Source: DAIDKA01 sp049792815 (GTDB lineage: Bacteria; Pseudomonadota; Gammaproteobacteria; Steroidobacterales; Steroidobacteraceae). Taken from it: a stretch of DNA of 41,518 nucleotides. This document shows positions 15,952 to 24,811 of this stretch, piece after piece (the first letter of the stretch is position 1; each line of letters opens with the position of its first letter). A program made the position numbers and the translations under genes. The notes beneath the pieces were generated by a model, which did not search any database, was not told the DNA's origin, and saw only the letters and a list, made by a program, of their open reading frames with translations. The stretch covers positions 1 through 41,518 of the forward strand of contig JBARBG010000094.1 of NCBI GenBank assembly GCA_049792815.1. The letters run 5' to 3'.

Positions 15952-16584
15952 CTACGGCGCTGCAGTACAGGTCGCGTTCGGCTTCATCACTTCGGTGTAG
16001 GCGGTGCGCTTGAAGGGCAGGGTCTGGGCGGGCCAGGCCGTCTTGTCGATGGTGATCGGCGGCAGCGTGATGGTGCCGGAGTTCATGGTGTCGACCAGCG
16101 CATCCGAGGTCGGTACGCCCGGCTGCCAGCTGCTTTCGTGGCGTTCCTCGAAACGCATTTCAGCCAGACTGCCGGCATCGCTGGACTGGGTCGCGGTCTT
16201 CAGCTTCATCGTCACGTCCAGATTGCCCTTGTCGGAGTGGCCGCTGACCACCACCGAGTCGCCATCCAGATGGGCGTGCACGCCCCGAGGCGTCCGTAAC
16301 CGCAGATCCAGCGGGCCCACTGCGACGCCAATGAAGATGTCATGAAAGGGGTAGTAGGCCATCTTTGGCGGTCCGTTGCTGCCATTGCAGTTGACCTGGA
16401 TGTACTGCGCATCCGGCGCGGTGATCTGCTGGTAGCTCCAGAAGCCTACCGTGCATCCGGACAGCGCCAGCGTCAGCGCCATCAACAGCGCCGCCCGCAC
16501 GGCGGCGACCGGGCCCCGGCGGCGCGGTTGGTGCGGCGCGATGACTGGAACAGGTTGCAGCTGGCAGGGTGATTGCGGCGACAT
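15952..16584 (-). CDS. Hypothetical lipoprotein
   Basis: I do not recognise this protein. The hydrophobic stretch before SGC (AALLMALTLALSGC) is a good lipobox, so the mature protein should be lipidated at that cysteine. The start is unclear: ATG 16584 gives 210 residues but an overlong n-region. ATG 16626 makes it longer still, while GTG 16500 gives a compact 16-residue signal peptide and may be correct. The mature part (about 165 residues) has beta-rich character, with GVAVGPLDLRL and VVVSGHSDKGNLDVTMKL, and mentions no known motif. It is divergent from gfa across about 200 bases. Confidence 0.6.
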   Translation of the reverse strand: MSPQSPCQLQPVPVIAPHQPRRRGPVAAVRAALLMALTLALSGCTVGFWSYQQITAPDAQYIQVNCNGSNGPPKMAYYPFHDIFIGVAVGPLDLRLRTPRGVHAHLDGDSVVVSGHSDKGNLDVTMKLKTATQSSDAGSLAEMRFEERHESSWQPGVPTSDALVDTMNSGTITLPPITIDKTAWPAQTLPFKRTAYTEVMKPNATCTAAP

Positions 16585-16762
16585 GACGTATGGCAAAGTC
16601 GAGGCCTTGAGCCAGCATCCTGCCATGACCGGCTCGCAGGCGCGACTTCCGCCGCAGGGCGGTCAGGTTTTGGGTCAATCCGGTGGCCCACGGGTATCTT
16701 CGGGCACGAAACCTTGCTGCGGCGCGGCTGGAGGCAAGGCTCCGCACCTAAGCATCGCAGTT

Positions 16763-16792
16763 TTCCAAATCGGCTATCCGGCTCCTTATACT
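16763..16792 (+). promoter_or_regulatory. Candidate promoter of the gfa-adhI-fghA operon
   Basis: TATACT at 16787-16792 is a good -10 (five of six consensus bases). TTCCAA at 16763-16768 is a weak -35 with an 18-base spacer. The predicted start is near 16799. GAGGG at 16811-16815 is the ribosome binding site eight bases before the gfa ATG. No FrmR-type repressor gene is nearby. Confidence 0.5.
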
Positions 16793-16823
16793 AGCGTCCC
16801 CATTCATTCAGAGGGTCGCCCAT

Positions 16824-17399
16824 ATGGCCACGGTTTCCATTCATCCCGCGGTGGACCACGGTAGCAAACCCGCGGCCAAGGACTTCGCCGGCGGCACGCT
16901 GGTGTGCAAGTGCAGCCACAATCCGGTCGAGGTCTCCGTCGGCGCGCAATCGGCGCATAACCACGCCTGTGGCTGCACCAAGTGTTGGAAGCCCAAGGGC
17001 GCTCTGTTCTCCGTCGTGGCAGTGGTGCCGCGCGATAAGCTCAGGGTCACCAAGAACGGCGACAAGCTCGCAATCGTCGACCCGAGCGCGACCATCCAGC
17101 GCTACGCCTGCAAGGCCTGCGGCACTCATATGTATGGGCGCATCGAGAAGAACCCGCATCCGCTGCATGGCCTGGATTTCATCCATACGGAGCTGTCGCC
17201 GCAGAGCGGCTGGTCGCCGCCGGAATTCGCGGCCTTCGTGTCCTCGATCATCGAAGCGGGTGCGGATCCGGCCAGCATGGGTGCCGTGCGCGCGCGCCTG
17301 CGGGAGCTGAAGCTCGAGCCCTACGACTGTCTGTCACCGCCGCTCATGGACTACATCGCGACCTTCGTGGCCAAGCAGTCCGGTGTCCTGAAGGGTTGA
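16824..17399 (+). CDS. gfa: S-(hydroxymethyl)glutathione synthase (glutathione-dependent formaldehyde-activating enzyme)
   Basis: Gfa accelerates condensation of formaldehyde with glutathione, feeding the dehydrogenase encoded next. The 191-residue protein has the family's zinc cysteines in CKCSHNPV (33-40), ACGCTKCWKPKGALF (49-63) and ACKACGTHMYGRIE, the last holding the second Cys-x-x-Cys pair. The length is typical. The start is set by GAGGG eight bases upstream. Only four bases separate it from the class III alcohol dehydrogenase gene, so the two are one transcriptional unit. The assignment is supported both by motifs and by the complete pathway context. Confidence 0.95.
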   Translation: MATVSIHPAVDHGSKPAAKDFAGGTLVCKCSHNPVEVSVGAQSAHNHACGCTKCWKPKGALFSVVAVVPRDKLRVTKNGDKLAIVDPSATIQRYACKACGTHMYGRIEKNPHPLHGLDFIHTELSPQSGWSPPEFAAFVSSIIEAGADPASMGAVRARLRELKLEPYDCLSPPLMDYIATFVAKQSGVLKG

Positions 17400-17403
17400 T
17401 GAC

Positions 17404-18513
17404 ATGGATGTCAGAGCAGCCGTAGCGTTCGAGGCCGGCAAGCCACTCACCATCGAGACGGTGCAGTTGGACGGGCCAAAAGCCGGCGAGGTCTTGATCG
17501 AGGTCAAGGCGACTGGAATCTGCCACACGGACAAATACACGCTCTCCGGCGCGGACCCGGAGGGCCTGTTCCCGTCCATTCTCGGTCACGAGGGGGCTGG
17601 CATTGTCGTGGATGTGGGACCGGGTGTGCGGTCGCTGAAAAAGGGTGACCACGTGATCCCGCTCTACACACCGGAATGCCGCGAGTGCAAGAGTTGCACT
17701 TCGCGCAAGACCAATCTGTGTACGGCGATCCGCGCGACCCAGGGCAAGGGCCTCATGCCCGACGGCGCCAGTCGCTTTTCGTTCAAGGGCAAGCCTATCT
17801 ATCACTACATGGGTTGCTCGACCTTCTCCAACTACACCGTACTGCCGGAAATCGCGGTCGCCAAGATTCGCGAGGACGCGCCCTTCGACAAGGCCTGCTA
17901 TATCGGCTGCGGCGTCACCACCGGTATCGGTGCCGTCATCTTCACCGCAAAGGTAGAGCCCGGTGCCAACGTGGTGGTCTTCGGACTCGGCGGGATCGGA
18001 CTCAATGTCGTGCAGGGCGCGCGGCTCGCCGGCGCCGACATGATTGTCGGCGTCGATACCAATCCGGGTCGCGAGAAGCTGGCCCGGCAGTTTGGCATGA
18101 CGCACTTCGTGAACCCGAAGGAGCTGAAGGGTGATCTGGTGGCGCACCTGGTCGAATTGACCAAGGGCGGCGCGGACTATTCCTTCGAATGCATCGGCAA
18201 CACCCAGGTGATGCGGCAGGCCCTGGAATGCTGTCACCGCGGCTGGGGCCAGAGCATCATCATCGGAGTTGCGGCTGCCGGTCAGGAGATCGCCACTCGT
18301 CCCTTCCAGCTGGTCACCGGAAGGGTGTGGCGGGGCACGGCATTCGGCGGCGCACGCGGCCGCACCGATGTGCCGAAGATCGTGGACTGGTACATGGACC
18401 ACAAGATCAACATCGACGATCTGATCACGCACACCATGCCCTTGGAGCGCATCAATGATGCCTTCGACCTGATGACGCGGGGTGAGTCGATCCGCAGTGT
18501 CGTGGTGTATTGA
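17404..18513 (+). CDS. adhI: S-(hydroxymethyl)glutathione dehydrogenase / class III alcohol dehydrogenase
   Basis: It oxidises S-(hydroxymethyl)glutathione to S-formylglutathione with NAD+. The 369-residue zinc enzyme shows CHTDKYTLSGADPEG (catalytic zinc cysteine), GHEGAGIVVDVG (catalytic histidine), and the structural zinc cysteines in ECRECKSCTSRKTNLC. The coenzyme fold is VFGLGGIGLNVVQGARLAGA. GGARGRTDVPKIVDWYM near the C-terminus is characteristic of class III rather than ordinary alcohol dehydrogenases. It lies in the middle of the formaldehyde operon, four bases after gfa and nine before the hydrolase. The symbol frmA is used for the E. coli counterpart. Confidence 0.97.
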   Translation: MDVRAAVAFEAGKPLTIETVQLDGPKAGEVLIEVKATGICHTDKYTLSGADPEGLFPSILGHEGAGIVVDVGPGVRSLKKGDHVIPLYTPECRECKSCTSRKTNLCTAIRATQGKGLMPDGASRFSFKGKPIYHYMGCSTFSNYTVLPEIAVAKIREDAPFDKACYIGCGVTTGIGAVIFTAKVEPGANVVVFGLGGIGLNVVQGARLAGADMIVGVDTNPGREKLARQFGMTHFVNPKELKGDLVAHLVELTKGGADYSFECIGNTQVMRQALECCHRGWGQSIIIGVAAAGQEIATRPFQLVTGRVWRGTAFGGARGRTDVPKIVDWYMDHKINIDDLITHTMPLERINDAFDLMTRGESIRSVVVY

Positions 18514-18522
18514 AAGTCCATC

Positions 18523-19371
18523 TTGAAAATTGAAACCTTAAGCGAACATCGCAGCTTCGAGGGGATCCAGGGGTTCTATCGCCACGACTCACAGGTCATC
18601 GGGCTGCCGATGCGCTTTGCCGTGTACCGGCCGCCGCAGGCCGCCACGCGACCGGTGCCGGTGCTCTTCTACCTCGCGGGCCTCACCTGCACCGAGGAGA
18701 CCGCAGTCATCAAGGCCGGGGCCCAGCGCATTGCCGCGGAACTTGGATTGATGCTGGTCACCTGCGACACGAGCCCGCGAAATACCGGCATTGCCGGCGA
18801 GGCGGACGACTGGGAGTTCGGCGCCGGGGCAGGTTTCTACGTCAACGCAACCCAGCAACCGTGGGCAAAGTTCTATCGCATGTACGACTACGTGCGCGAT
18901 GAATTGCGTCAGATCGTGCTGGCCAATTTTGCGGCCGATGCGCCGCGCCTGGGCATCTTCGGACACTCCATGGGTGGCCACGGCGCCATGGTTCTGGCAC
19001 TGCGCAATCCGCAGCTGTTCAAATCAGTCTCGGCCTTTGCGCCCATCTGTTCCCCGACGCGCTGCCCCTGGGGCCGCAAGGCGTTGCCGCGCTACCTGGG
19101 CGATGATCAGAAAAGCTGGCAGGCCTATGATGCGGTGGAAATCGTAAAGTCGGCAGGCGGGGCGCTGGTGCCTGAGATCCTCGTGGATCAAGGTCTCGCG
19201 GACAAGTTCCTGCATCAATCGCAGCTGCTCCCGGAGCTGCTCGAAGCCGCCTGCGCGGGCGTCGGCCAGCCGCTGCGGCTGCGTCGTCACGAAGGCTACG
19301 ACCACGGCTACTACTTCATCTCGACATTCATTGAGGATCATCTGCGCTTTCACGCGGCGGCACTGGTGTGA
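18523..19371 (+). CDS. fghA: S-formylglutathione hydrolase
   Basis: This esterase-family enzyme hydrolyses S-formylglutathione to formate and glutathione, the last step of the operon's pathway. The 282-residue protein begins at TTG 18523 (MKIETLSEHRSFEGIQGFYR). GHSMGGHGAM is the nucleophile elbow with the catalytic serine. LAGLTCTEE supplies the oxyanion region, and RRHEGYDHGYYFI holds the catalytic histidine. The acidic residue is probably in ILVDQGLADKF. The family assignment to esterase D/FghA is firm. The gene ends one base before the GTG start of the S9 peptidase, so the peptidase may share its transcript. Confidence 0.96.
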   Translation: MKIETLSEHRSFEGIQGFYRHDSQVIGLPMRFAVYRPPQAATRPVPVLFYLAGLTCTEETAVIKAGAQRIAAELGLMLVTCDTSPRNTGIAGEADDWEFGAGAGFYVNATQQPWAKFYRMYDYVRDELRQIVLANFAADAPRLGIFGHSMGGHGAMVLALRNPQLFKSVSAFAPICSPTRCPWGRKALPRYLGDDQKSWQAYDAVEIVKSAGGALVPEILVDQGLADKFLHQSQLLPELLEAACAGVGQPLRLRRHEGYDHGYYFISTFIEDHLRFHAAALV

Positions 19372-19372
19372 G

Positions 19373-21307
19373 GTGCGCTTGAGTTACCGACTCATCACGT
19401 GGGTTGGTCTGCTGCTTGCGCAGCCGGCCCTGGCCGCTGCGGCCACTCCCGTCGACGCCTATGGGCGATTGCCGAACATTGAAATGGCAGCGCTTTCCCC
19501 GGATGGTTCCAGGCTCGCTGTTGTCAAGTCGACGCAGGACAACCGCACGCTTGCAGTCATCAGTTTAGATGACGAAAAACTCCTGCTTAAAGCAGCGCTC
19601 GGAGATGCGAAACTACGGGCGCTCCAATGGATTGATAACGACCGCCTCGTAACCACCACTGCATCCTCAAAGATGCCGTTTCGGTTGAGCGGCGAAGCGG
19701 TGGAATGGAATCTGTTGACGCTTTTCGATGTCAAGGCAGCCAAGGCGCGGCCGTTGCTCGATCGTGTGAACGGCGACACGCCGACCATGAATGTCACGTA
19801 CGGACCGCTGGTGGTGCAGCACCACGGCGACGATACGCTGCTTTATGTCCACGGGTACTACATCACCGACCAGACCACGCCGGGGCTGTTCCGCATCAAT
19901 CTTAGAACTGGCAATGAAAGTCTGATCAAGCAGGGCGAGGCCCGGGTGGATGAGTGGGTGATTGACGACAATGGCGAAGTTGTCGCTGACTATGCGTACC
20001 AGGAGCGACCGCGTGAGTGGTCGATAGACCTGTACCACAAGGGTCGGCGATGGCAGAAAGTGTCGGGTATCGCTCCGATCGATGCGCCGGAAATTCTGGG
20101 TCTCACGCCGGAGGGGGCCGCTGTGGTGGTTGCCGTGACCGAGCCGACGGGGCGGGTTTGGCGACCTCTATCCATCACCGATGGCACGTGGGGGCAGGAC
20201 ATCGCGCCCGACGAGGCGATGACCGACCTGATCTACAAAAACGGCAGTCGTCGCATGATTGGTACCGAGTTCATCGGCGACACCACCCGGTACCATTTTT
20301 CCGATCCGCAGCAGCAGGAGGCATGGGATTGGACCGAACGGGTTTTCAGCTACCAGTACCAGCGGGTCGAGTTCGTCTGCGCGTCCGACGATTTCTCCAG
20401 AATCCTGGTGCGGGTCATGGGCGGGAAATACGGCTACGCCTACTATCTCGCGGATTTCAAGGAACACCGGACCCGCAAAGTAGGGGATGTCTACACTGGA
20501 TTGGCGCAAATCGCTGAAATGCGGCCCATCAAGTACAAGGCCGCGGATGGACTGGAGATTCCAGCGTATCTGACATTGCCGCCAGGCCGGCCCGAGAAGA
20601 ACCTGCCCGTCATTGTCATGCCGCACGGCGGACCCGAGGAGCATGACGTACAAAGCTTCGACTGGTGGGCCCAGGCGCTCGCCGCGCAGGGCTATGCGGT
20701 ACTGCAGCCGAACTATCGCGGCTCGGACCTGAACTTGAAATGGGTCGAGGGCGGATATGGGCAGTGGGGCCGAAAGATGCAGACCGATTTGTCGGACGGG
20801 CTGCATGATCTCGTGGCGCGGGGTATTGCCGATCCGGCGCGCGCGTGCATCGTCGGGGCGAGTTACGGCGGGTATGCCGCGCTTGCCGGCGTGACGCTGC
20901 AATCGGGCATCTATCGCTGCGCGATTGCCGTGGCCGGGGTTTCGGATCTGTCGAACATGTTGTACTGGGTCGAGCGCGCCGAAGGTCCCGGCCCCGAGAT
21001 TGTGGAGCGATACTGGTTGCGATTTCTTGATGTAAGTGCGCCGGGCGACCACAAGCTGGATGCGATCTCGCCCCTGCGTCATGCCGACCAGCTTTCGGTG
21101 CCGCTCCTGCTGATTCACGGCCGTGACGATGTCACCGTGCCGTACGCCCAGAGCGCGGATATGGCCAAATCACTGAAGCGCGCTGGAAAACCGGTTGAGT
21201 TTGTGACCCTGGAAAAGGAAGATCACTACATGTCTCGCAGCGCCACCCGGCTGCAGATGCTGCAGTCTTCCGTGGAGTTTCTGCGCAAGTATAATCCGCC
21301 GGATTGA
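19373..21307 (+). CDS. Secreted S9 family (prolyl oligopeptidase-type) peptidase
   Basis: The 644-residue protein starts at GTG 19373, one base after fghA, with a signal peptide (about 1-24, ending ALAAAA). Residues to about 385 form a beta-propeller-like region beginning DAYGRLPNIEMAALSPDGSR. The alpha/beta-hydrolase domain follows, with VIVMPHGGPEEHD, GASYGGYAAL carrying the catalytic Ser, HGRDDVTVPY carrying the Asp, and EKEDHYMS carrying the His. It probably acts in the periplasm on short peptides, as acylaminoacyl- or dipeptidyl-peptidase relatives do; substrate preference is unknown. There is no clear link to formaldehyde metabolism despite the tight spacing. Confidence 0.9.
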   Translation: MRLSYRLITWVGLLLAQPALAAAATPVDAYGRLPNIEMAALSPDGSRLAVVKSTQDNRTLAVISLDDEKLLLKAALGDAKLRALQWIDNDRLVTTTASSKMPFRLSGEAVEWNLLTLFDVKAAKARPLLDRVNGDTPTMNVTYGPLVVQHHGDDTLLYVHGYYITDQTTPGLFRINLRTGNESLIKQGEARVDEWVIDDNGEVVADYAYQERPREWSIDLYHKGRRWQKVSGIAPIDAPEILGLTPEGAAVVVAVTEPTGRVWRPLSITDGTWGQDIAPDEAMTDLIYKNGSRRMIGTEFIGDTTRYHFSDPQQQEAWDWTERVFSYQYQRVEFVCASDDFSRILVRVMGGKYGYAYYLADFKEHRTRKVGDVYTGLAQIAEMRPIKYKAADGLEIPAYLTLPPGRPEKNLPVIVMPHGGPEEHDVQSFDWWAQALAAQGYAVLQPNYRGSDLNLKWVEGGYGQWGRKMQTDLSDGLHDLVARGIADPARACIVGASYGGYAALAGVTLQSGIYRCAIAVAGVSDLSNMLYWVERAEGPGPEIVERYWLRFLDVSAPGDHKLDAISPLRHADQLSVPLLLIHGRDDVTVPYAQSADMAKSLKRAGKPVEFVTLEKEDHYMSRSATRLQMLQSSVEFLRKYNPPD

Positions 21308-21326
21308 CTCGGGCCCGGCCACCTGC

Positions 21327-21355
21327 TTGACCCGGTTGTTACCCATGGGTAACAT
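21327..21355 (+). promoter_or_regulatory. Candidate icmF promoter
   Basis: TTGACC at 21327-21332 and TAACAT at 21350-21355 are separated by 17 bases, placing the start near 21362. The spacer and the -10 are filled by a perfect palindrome (see the operator entry), which fits a promoter under repression. Confidence 0.5.
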
Positions 21356-21372
21356 CGTTACCGAAGAGTAAT
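21337..21372. promoter_or_regulatory. Operator array of alternating GTTACC/GGTAAC half-sites
   Basis: TGTTACCCATGGGTAACA (21337-21354) is a perfect 18-base palindrome. Its right half-site GGTAAC (21348-21353) forms a second perfect inverted repeat with GTTACC at 21357-21362 around ATC. An imperfect fourth half-site (GTAAT, 21368-21372) follows. The half-sites start at 21338, 21348, 21357 and about 21367, roughly one helical turn apart. This layout suits cooperative binding of two repressor dimers. The adjacent TetR protein is the obvious candidate, though its own upstream repeat differs. Confidence 0.6.
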
Positions 21373-21376
21373 ATTC

Positions 21377-24300
21377 TTGCCAAATGGGGGCCCCGTGGCA
21401 GCGCCGCCACCCCTGCGTTTCGTCAGCGCCGCATCCCTGTTCGACGGGCATGACGCGGCAATCAACATGATCCGGCGATTGCTGCAGGCCGCCGGCGCGG
21501 AAGTCGTGCACCTGGGGCATAACCGCTCGGTGGCCGACATCGTGCGGGCCGCCATTGATGAGGATGCCGACGCCATTGCCGTCAGCTCCTACCAGGGCGG
21601 CCACAATGAATACTTCACCTACATGGTCGACAAGCTGCGCGCCTCGGGCAGCGAGCACATCCGCGTGATCGTCGGGGGCGGGGGGACCATTGCGCCGGAT
21701 GAGATCGTCGCGCTGGAGGAGTACGGCGTGGAGAAGATCTATACGCCCGAGGATGGTCGCCGCCTTGGCCTTGGCGGCATGATCGAGGATGTGGTGCGGC
21801 GGGTGCGTTCGGTCACGCGACCCGCCTACGAGTTCGGCGCTCTGACCGCGCGCGAGCATCGGCAGGTGGCGCGGACGATCACGGTCCTGGAGGAGGGCGC
21901 CGACGGCGTTGAGGTCATTCACCGTGCCATAGCCGGCAATCGCAGGCGCGCGCCGGTTGTGGGCATCACCGGCACCGGCGGGGCCGGCAAATCCTCGTTG
22001 AGCGATGAACTGCTGCAGCGCTTCGTGCGGCACCACCCCGACCGGCACATTGCGGTGGTAGCGGTGGATCCGACGCGCCGCCGGGGCGGCGGCGCATTGC
22101 TGGGCGACCGCATCCGCATGAACAGCCTGAGCGCCGAGAACCTTTACATGCGTTCGCTTGCCACCCGCCGCCAGAACCTTGCCACCGCGGCGGTGCTCAA
22201 GGATGTGATCGGGCTGTACCAGCTGGCCGGTTTCGACCTGATTCTGGTCGAGACGGCGGGCACCGGGCAGAGTGATTCGGAAATCGTGGATCTGGTCGAC
22301 CTGCCGATCTACGTCATGACCAGCGACTATGGGGCCGCGAGCCAGCTGGAAAAGATCGACATGCTGGATTTCGCGACCTGCATCGTATTGAACAAGTTCG
22401 AGAAGCGCGGCGCCCAGGACGCGCTGCGGGACGTGCGCAAGCAATGGCGCCGCAATCATCCCGACAAACTGAAGGTTCCCGACAGCGAAGTCCCGGTGTA
22501 TCCGACGATTGCCAGTCGCTTCAACGACCCCGGCGTCAATCACCTGTTCGCCGTGATCGCGCAGCATCTGGACCACAAGGCCATCAGTGCCCACAAGTGG
22601 GGTGTTCGCGACCTCGGTGCCACGCAGTTTACGAACCAGGCGCCGCTGATTCCCGGGTCACGCAGTCGCTACCTGGCGCAAATCGCCAGCATCGGCCGGC
22701 AGGCACGGCGGCGCAATCAGCTTCAGGCACAGGCGGCGCAGCGTGCCTGCGGCCTGTACGGGTCCCTGCAGGCTGTTCAGGATTCGGCATTGCCCGCGGC
22801 GCTTGATCCCTATCCAGAGGCGGCACTGAATGCGGCCGATGCCGATGCGACCCGGCTCGCCCTGCGCGCCGCCTATAATCAGGCATTGATCGCCATCGGG
22901 CCCGAAGGGCTCGCGGCACTGAAGGCCTGGCCGGACCGGGTCGCAGCGCTCACGCAGGAGCGCTATGCCTACACGGTTCGCGGCCGGGAAGTGTCGGGGG
23001 AGAACTACAGCGAAACCCTGAGCCACAGCCGCATTCCCAAGCTTGCGGCGCCGAGTTACCGCGACTGGGGCGAGATCCTGCAGTTCATGCTCAGTGAGAA
23101 CCTGCCCGGCGCCTACCCCTACACCGGGGGCGTGTATCCGTATCGTCGTGAAGAGGAGGACCCGATCCGAATGTTCGCCGGCGAAGGTCCTCCGGAACGG
23201 ACCAACCGGCGCTTCCATTATCTGGCGCGCGGCCACAGCGCCACGCGGCTCTCGACGGCGTTCGATTCAACGACGCTCTATGGCGAAGATCCGGATCTGC
23301 GGCCCGACATCTACGGCCGCACCGGCAACTCGGGTGTTTCGATTGCGACCGTGGATGACATGAAGAAGCTGTATTCGGGCTTCGATCTATGTGATCCGGC
23401 GACCTCAGTGTCCATGACCATCAACGGGCCGGCACCGATGCTGCTGGCCATGTTCATGAACACGGCGATCGATCAACGCATCGAGCGCTATCTGAAGGCA
23501 CAGGGACGCTGGGCAGCGGCGCAGCAACGCCTGGCGCAGCTTCGCTCCGGGATGGCTGCGGTGCCGGTGTACAAGGGCGAGCTGCCCGAGGGCCACGACG
23601 GGTCGGGTCTGGCGCTGCTTGGAATCAGTGGTCAGGCGCTCGTGGCACCGGGGCTGCTGAGCGAGGCTGAATACCAGCGGCTGCGGGCCGAGGCGCTGTC
23701 CCTGGTGAGGGGCACGGTTCAGGCCGATATCCTGAAGGAGGATCAGGCGCAGAACACCTGCATATTCTCCACCGAATTCGCGATGCGCATGATGGGCGAT
23801 GTACAGCAGTACTTCATCGACCACGCGATCCGGAACTTCTACTCCGTGTCGATCTCCGGCTATCACATCGCCGAAGCGGGTGCGAACCCGGTCAGTCAGC
23901 TGGCCTTTACGCTGGCGAATGGCTTCACGATTGTCGAGTACTACCTTTCACGGGGCATGCAGATCGATGACTTCGCGCCCAATCTGTCGTTTTTCTTTTC
24001 GAACGGCATGGACGCCGAGTATGCCGTCATCGGACGGGTTGCGCGGCGCATCTGGGCGCGGGCCATGCGCGAGCTGTATGCGGCTGGTCCGCGCAGCCAG
24101 ATGCTCAAGTACCACATCCAGACCTCGGGCCGGTCGCTGCATGCGCAGGAAATACAGTTCAACGATATCCGCACCACACTGCAGGCCCTGTATGCGCTGT
24201 TCGACAACTGCAACTCCCTGCACACCAATGCCTTTGATGAGGCCTTGACCACGCCCACCGAGCACAGCGTGCGGCGCGCGGTCGCTATTCAGCTGATCAT

Positions 24301-24811
24301 CAATCGGGAACTGGGCCTGAACAAGAACCAGAACCCATGGCAGGGCTCATTCCTGCTGGAAGCGCTCACCGACAGCGTCGAAGAGGCGGTGTACCGTGAG
24401 TTCGATTCCATCAGCGAGCGCGGCGGCGTACTGGGCGCGATGGAAACGATGTACCAGCGCGGCAAGATCCAGGAGGAAAGCCTGTACTACGAGACCGCCA
24501 AGCATGACGGCAGCCTGCCCATTATCGGCGTCAATACCTTCCTGTCCCGTGAGGACAGCAGCGCGCTGCGCGCGGGCGCCGCGTTGATCCGCTCCACCGA
24601 GGAGGAAAAGCAGGACCAGGTGGCCGCGGTCCAGGCCTTCCAGCGTCGCAATGCGGCGGCCGCACCCGCGGCACTGCAGACGCTGCAGGAAGTGGCCGCG
24701 GCGGGCGAGAATGTATTTGCATCGCTGCTGGATGCCGTCCAGCTCTGTTCACTGGGGCAGATTTCACACGCGCTGTACCAGGTCGGTGGTCAGTACCGCC
24801 GCAATGTCTAG
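21377..24811 (+). CDS. icmF: Fused isobutyryl-CoA mutase (B12-binding, G-protein chaperone and mutase domains)
   Basis: IcmF uses adenosylcobalamin to interconvert isobutyryl-CoA and n-butyryl-CoA; some members also act on isovaleryl/pivalyl-CoA. The 1144-residue protein has the B12-binding domain first (FDGHDAAIN, 22-30, with the cobalamin histidine). Next is a MeaB-like GTPase (P-loop GTGGAGKSS near 198-206, DPTRRRGGGALLGDR, VETAGTGQSDSE, NKFEKRG). After a linker comes the mutase barrel (from about 540), with YPYTGGVYPYRREEEDP and RMFAGEG. These distinguish it from methylmalonyl-CoA mutase. Start TTG 21377 has only a weak GAAGAG; GTG 21395 is possible. It shares the stop-region CTAG with the convergent tetR gene. 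Confidence 0.96.
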   Translation: MPNGGPVAAPPPLRFVSAASLFDGHDAAINMIRRLLQAAGAEVVHLGHNRSVADIVRAAIDEDADAIAVSSYQGGHNEYFTYMVDKLRASGSEHIRVIVGGGGTIAPDEIVALEEYGVEKIYTPEDGRRLGLGGMIEDVVRRVRSVTRPAYEFGALTAREHRQVARTITVLEEGADGVEVIHRAIAGNRRRAPVVGITGTGGAGKSSLSDELLQRFVRHHPDRHIAVVAVDPTRRRGGGALLGDRIRMNSLSAENLYMRSLATRRQNLATAAVLKDVIGLYQLAGFDLILVETAGTGQSDSEIVDLVDLPIYVMTSDYGAASQLEKIDMLDFATCIVLNKFEKRGAQDALRDVRKQWRRNHPDKLKVPDSEVPVYPTIASRFNDPGVNHLFAVIAQHLDHKAISAHKWGVRDLGATQFTNQAPLIPGSRSRYLAQIASIGRQARRRNQLQAQAAQRACGLYGSLQAVQDSALPAALDPYPEAALNAADADATRLALRAAYNQALIAIGPEGLAALKAWPDRVAALTQERYAYTVRGREVSGENYSETLSHSRIPKLAAPSYRDWGEILQFMLSENLPGAYPYTGGVYPYRREEEDPIRMFAGEGPPERTNRRFHYLARGHSATRLSTAFDSTTLYGEDPDLRPDIYGRTGNSGVSIATVDDMKKLYSGFDLCDPATSVSMTINGPAPMLLAMFMNTAIDQRIERYLKAQGRWAAAQQRLAQLRSGMAAVPVYKGELPEGHDGSGLALLGISGQALVAPGLLSEAEYQRLRAEALSLVRGTVQADILKEDQAQNTCIFSTEFAMRMMGDVQQYFIDHAIRNFYSVSISGYHIAEAGANPVSQLAFTLANGFTIVEYYLSRGMQIDDFAPNLSFFFSNGMDAEYAVIGRVARRIWARAMRELYAAGPRSQMLKYHIQTSGRSLHAQEIQFNDIRTTLQALYALFDNCNSLHTNAFDEALTTPTEHSVRRAVAIQLIINRELGLNKNQNPWQGSFLLEALTDSVEEAVYREFDSISERGGVLGAMETMYQRGKIQEESLYYETAKHDGSLPIIGVNTFLSREDSSALRAGAALIRSTEEEKQDQVAAVQAFQRRNAAAAPAALQTLQEVAAAGENVFASLLDAVQLCSLGQISHALYQVGGQYRRNV

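Noticed and set aside
21170..22594. 474-codon minus-strand open frame opposite icmF
   Set aside because: icmF is unmistakable on the plus strand; the antisense frame has no motif and would run through the icmF promoter.
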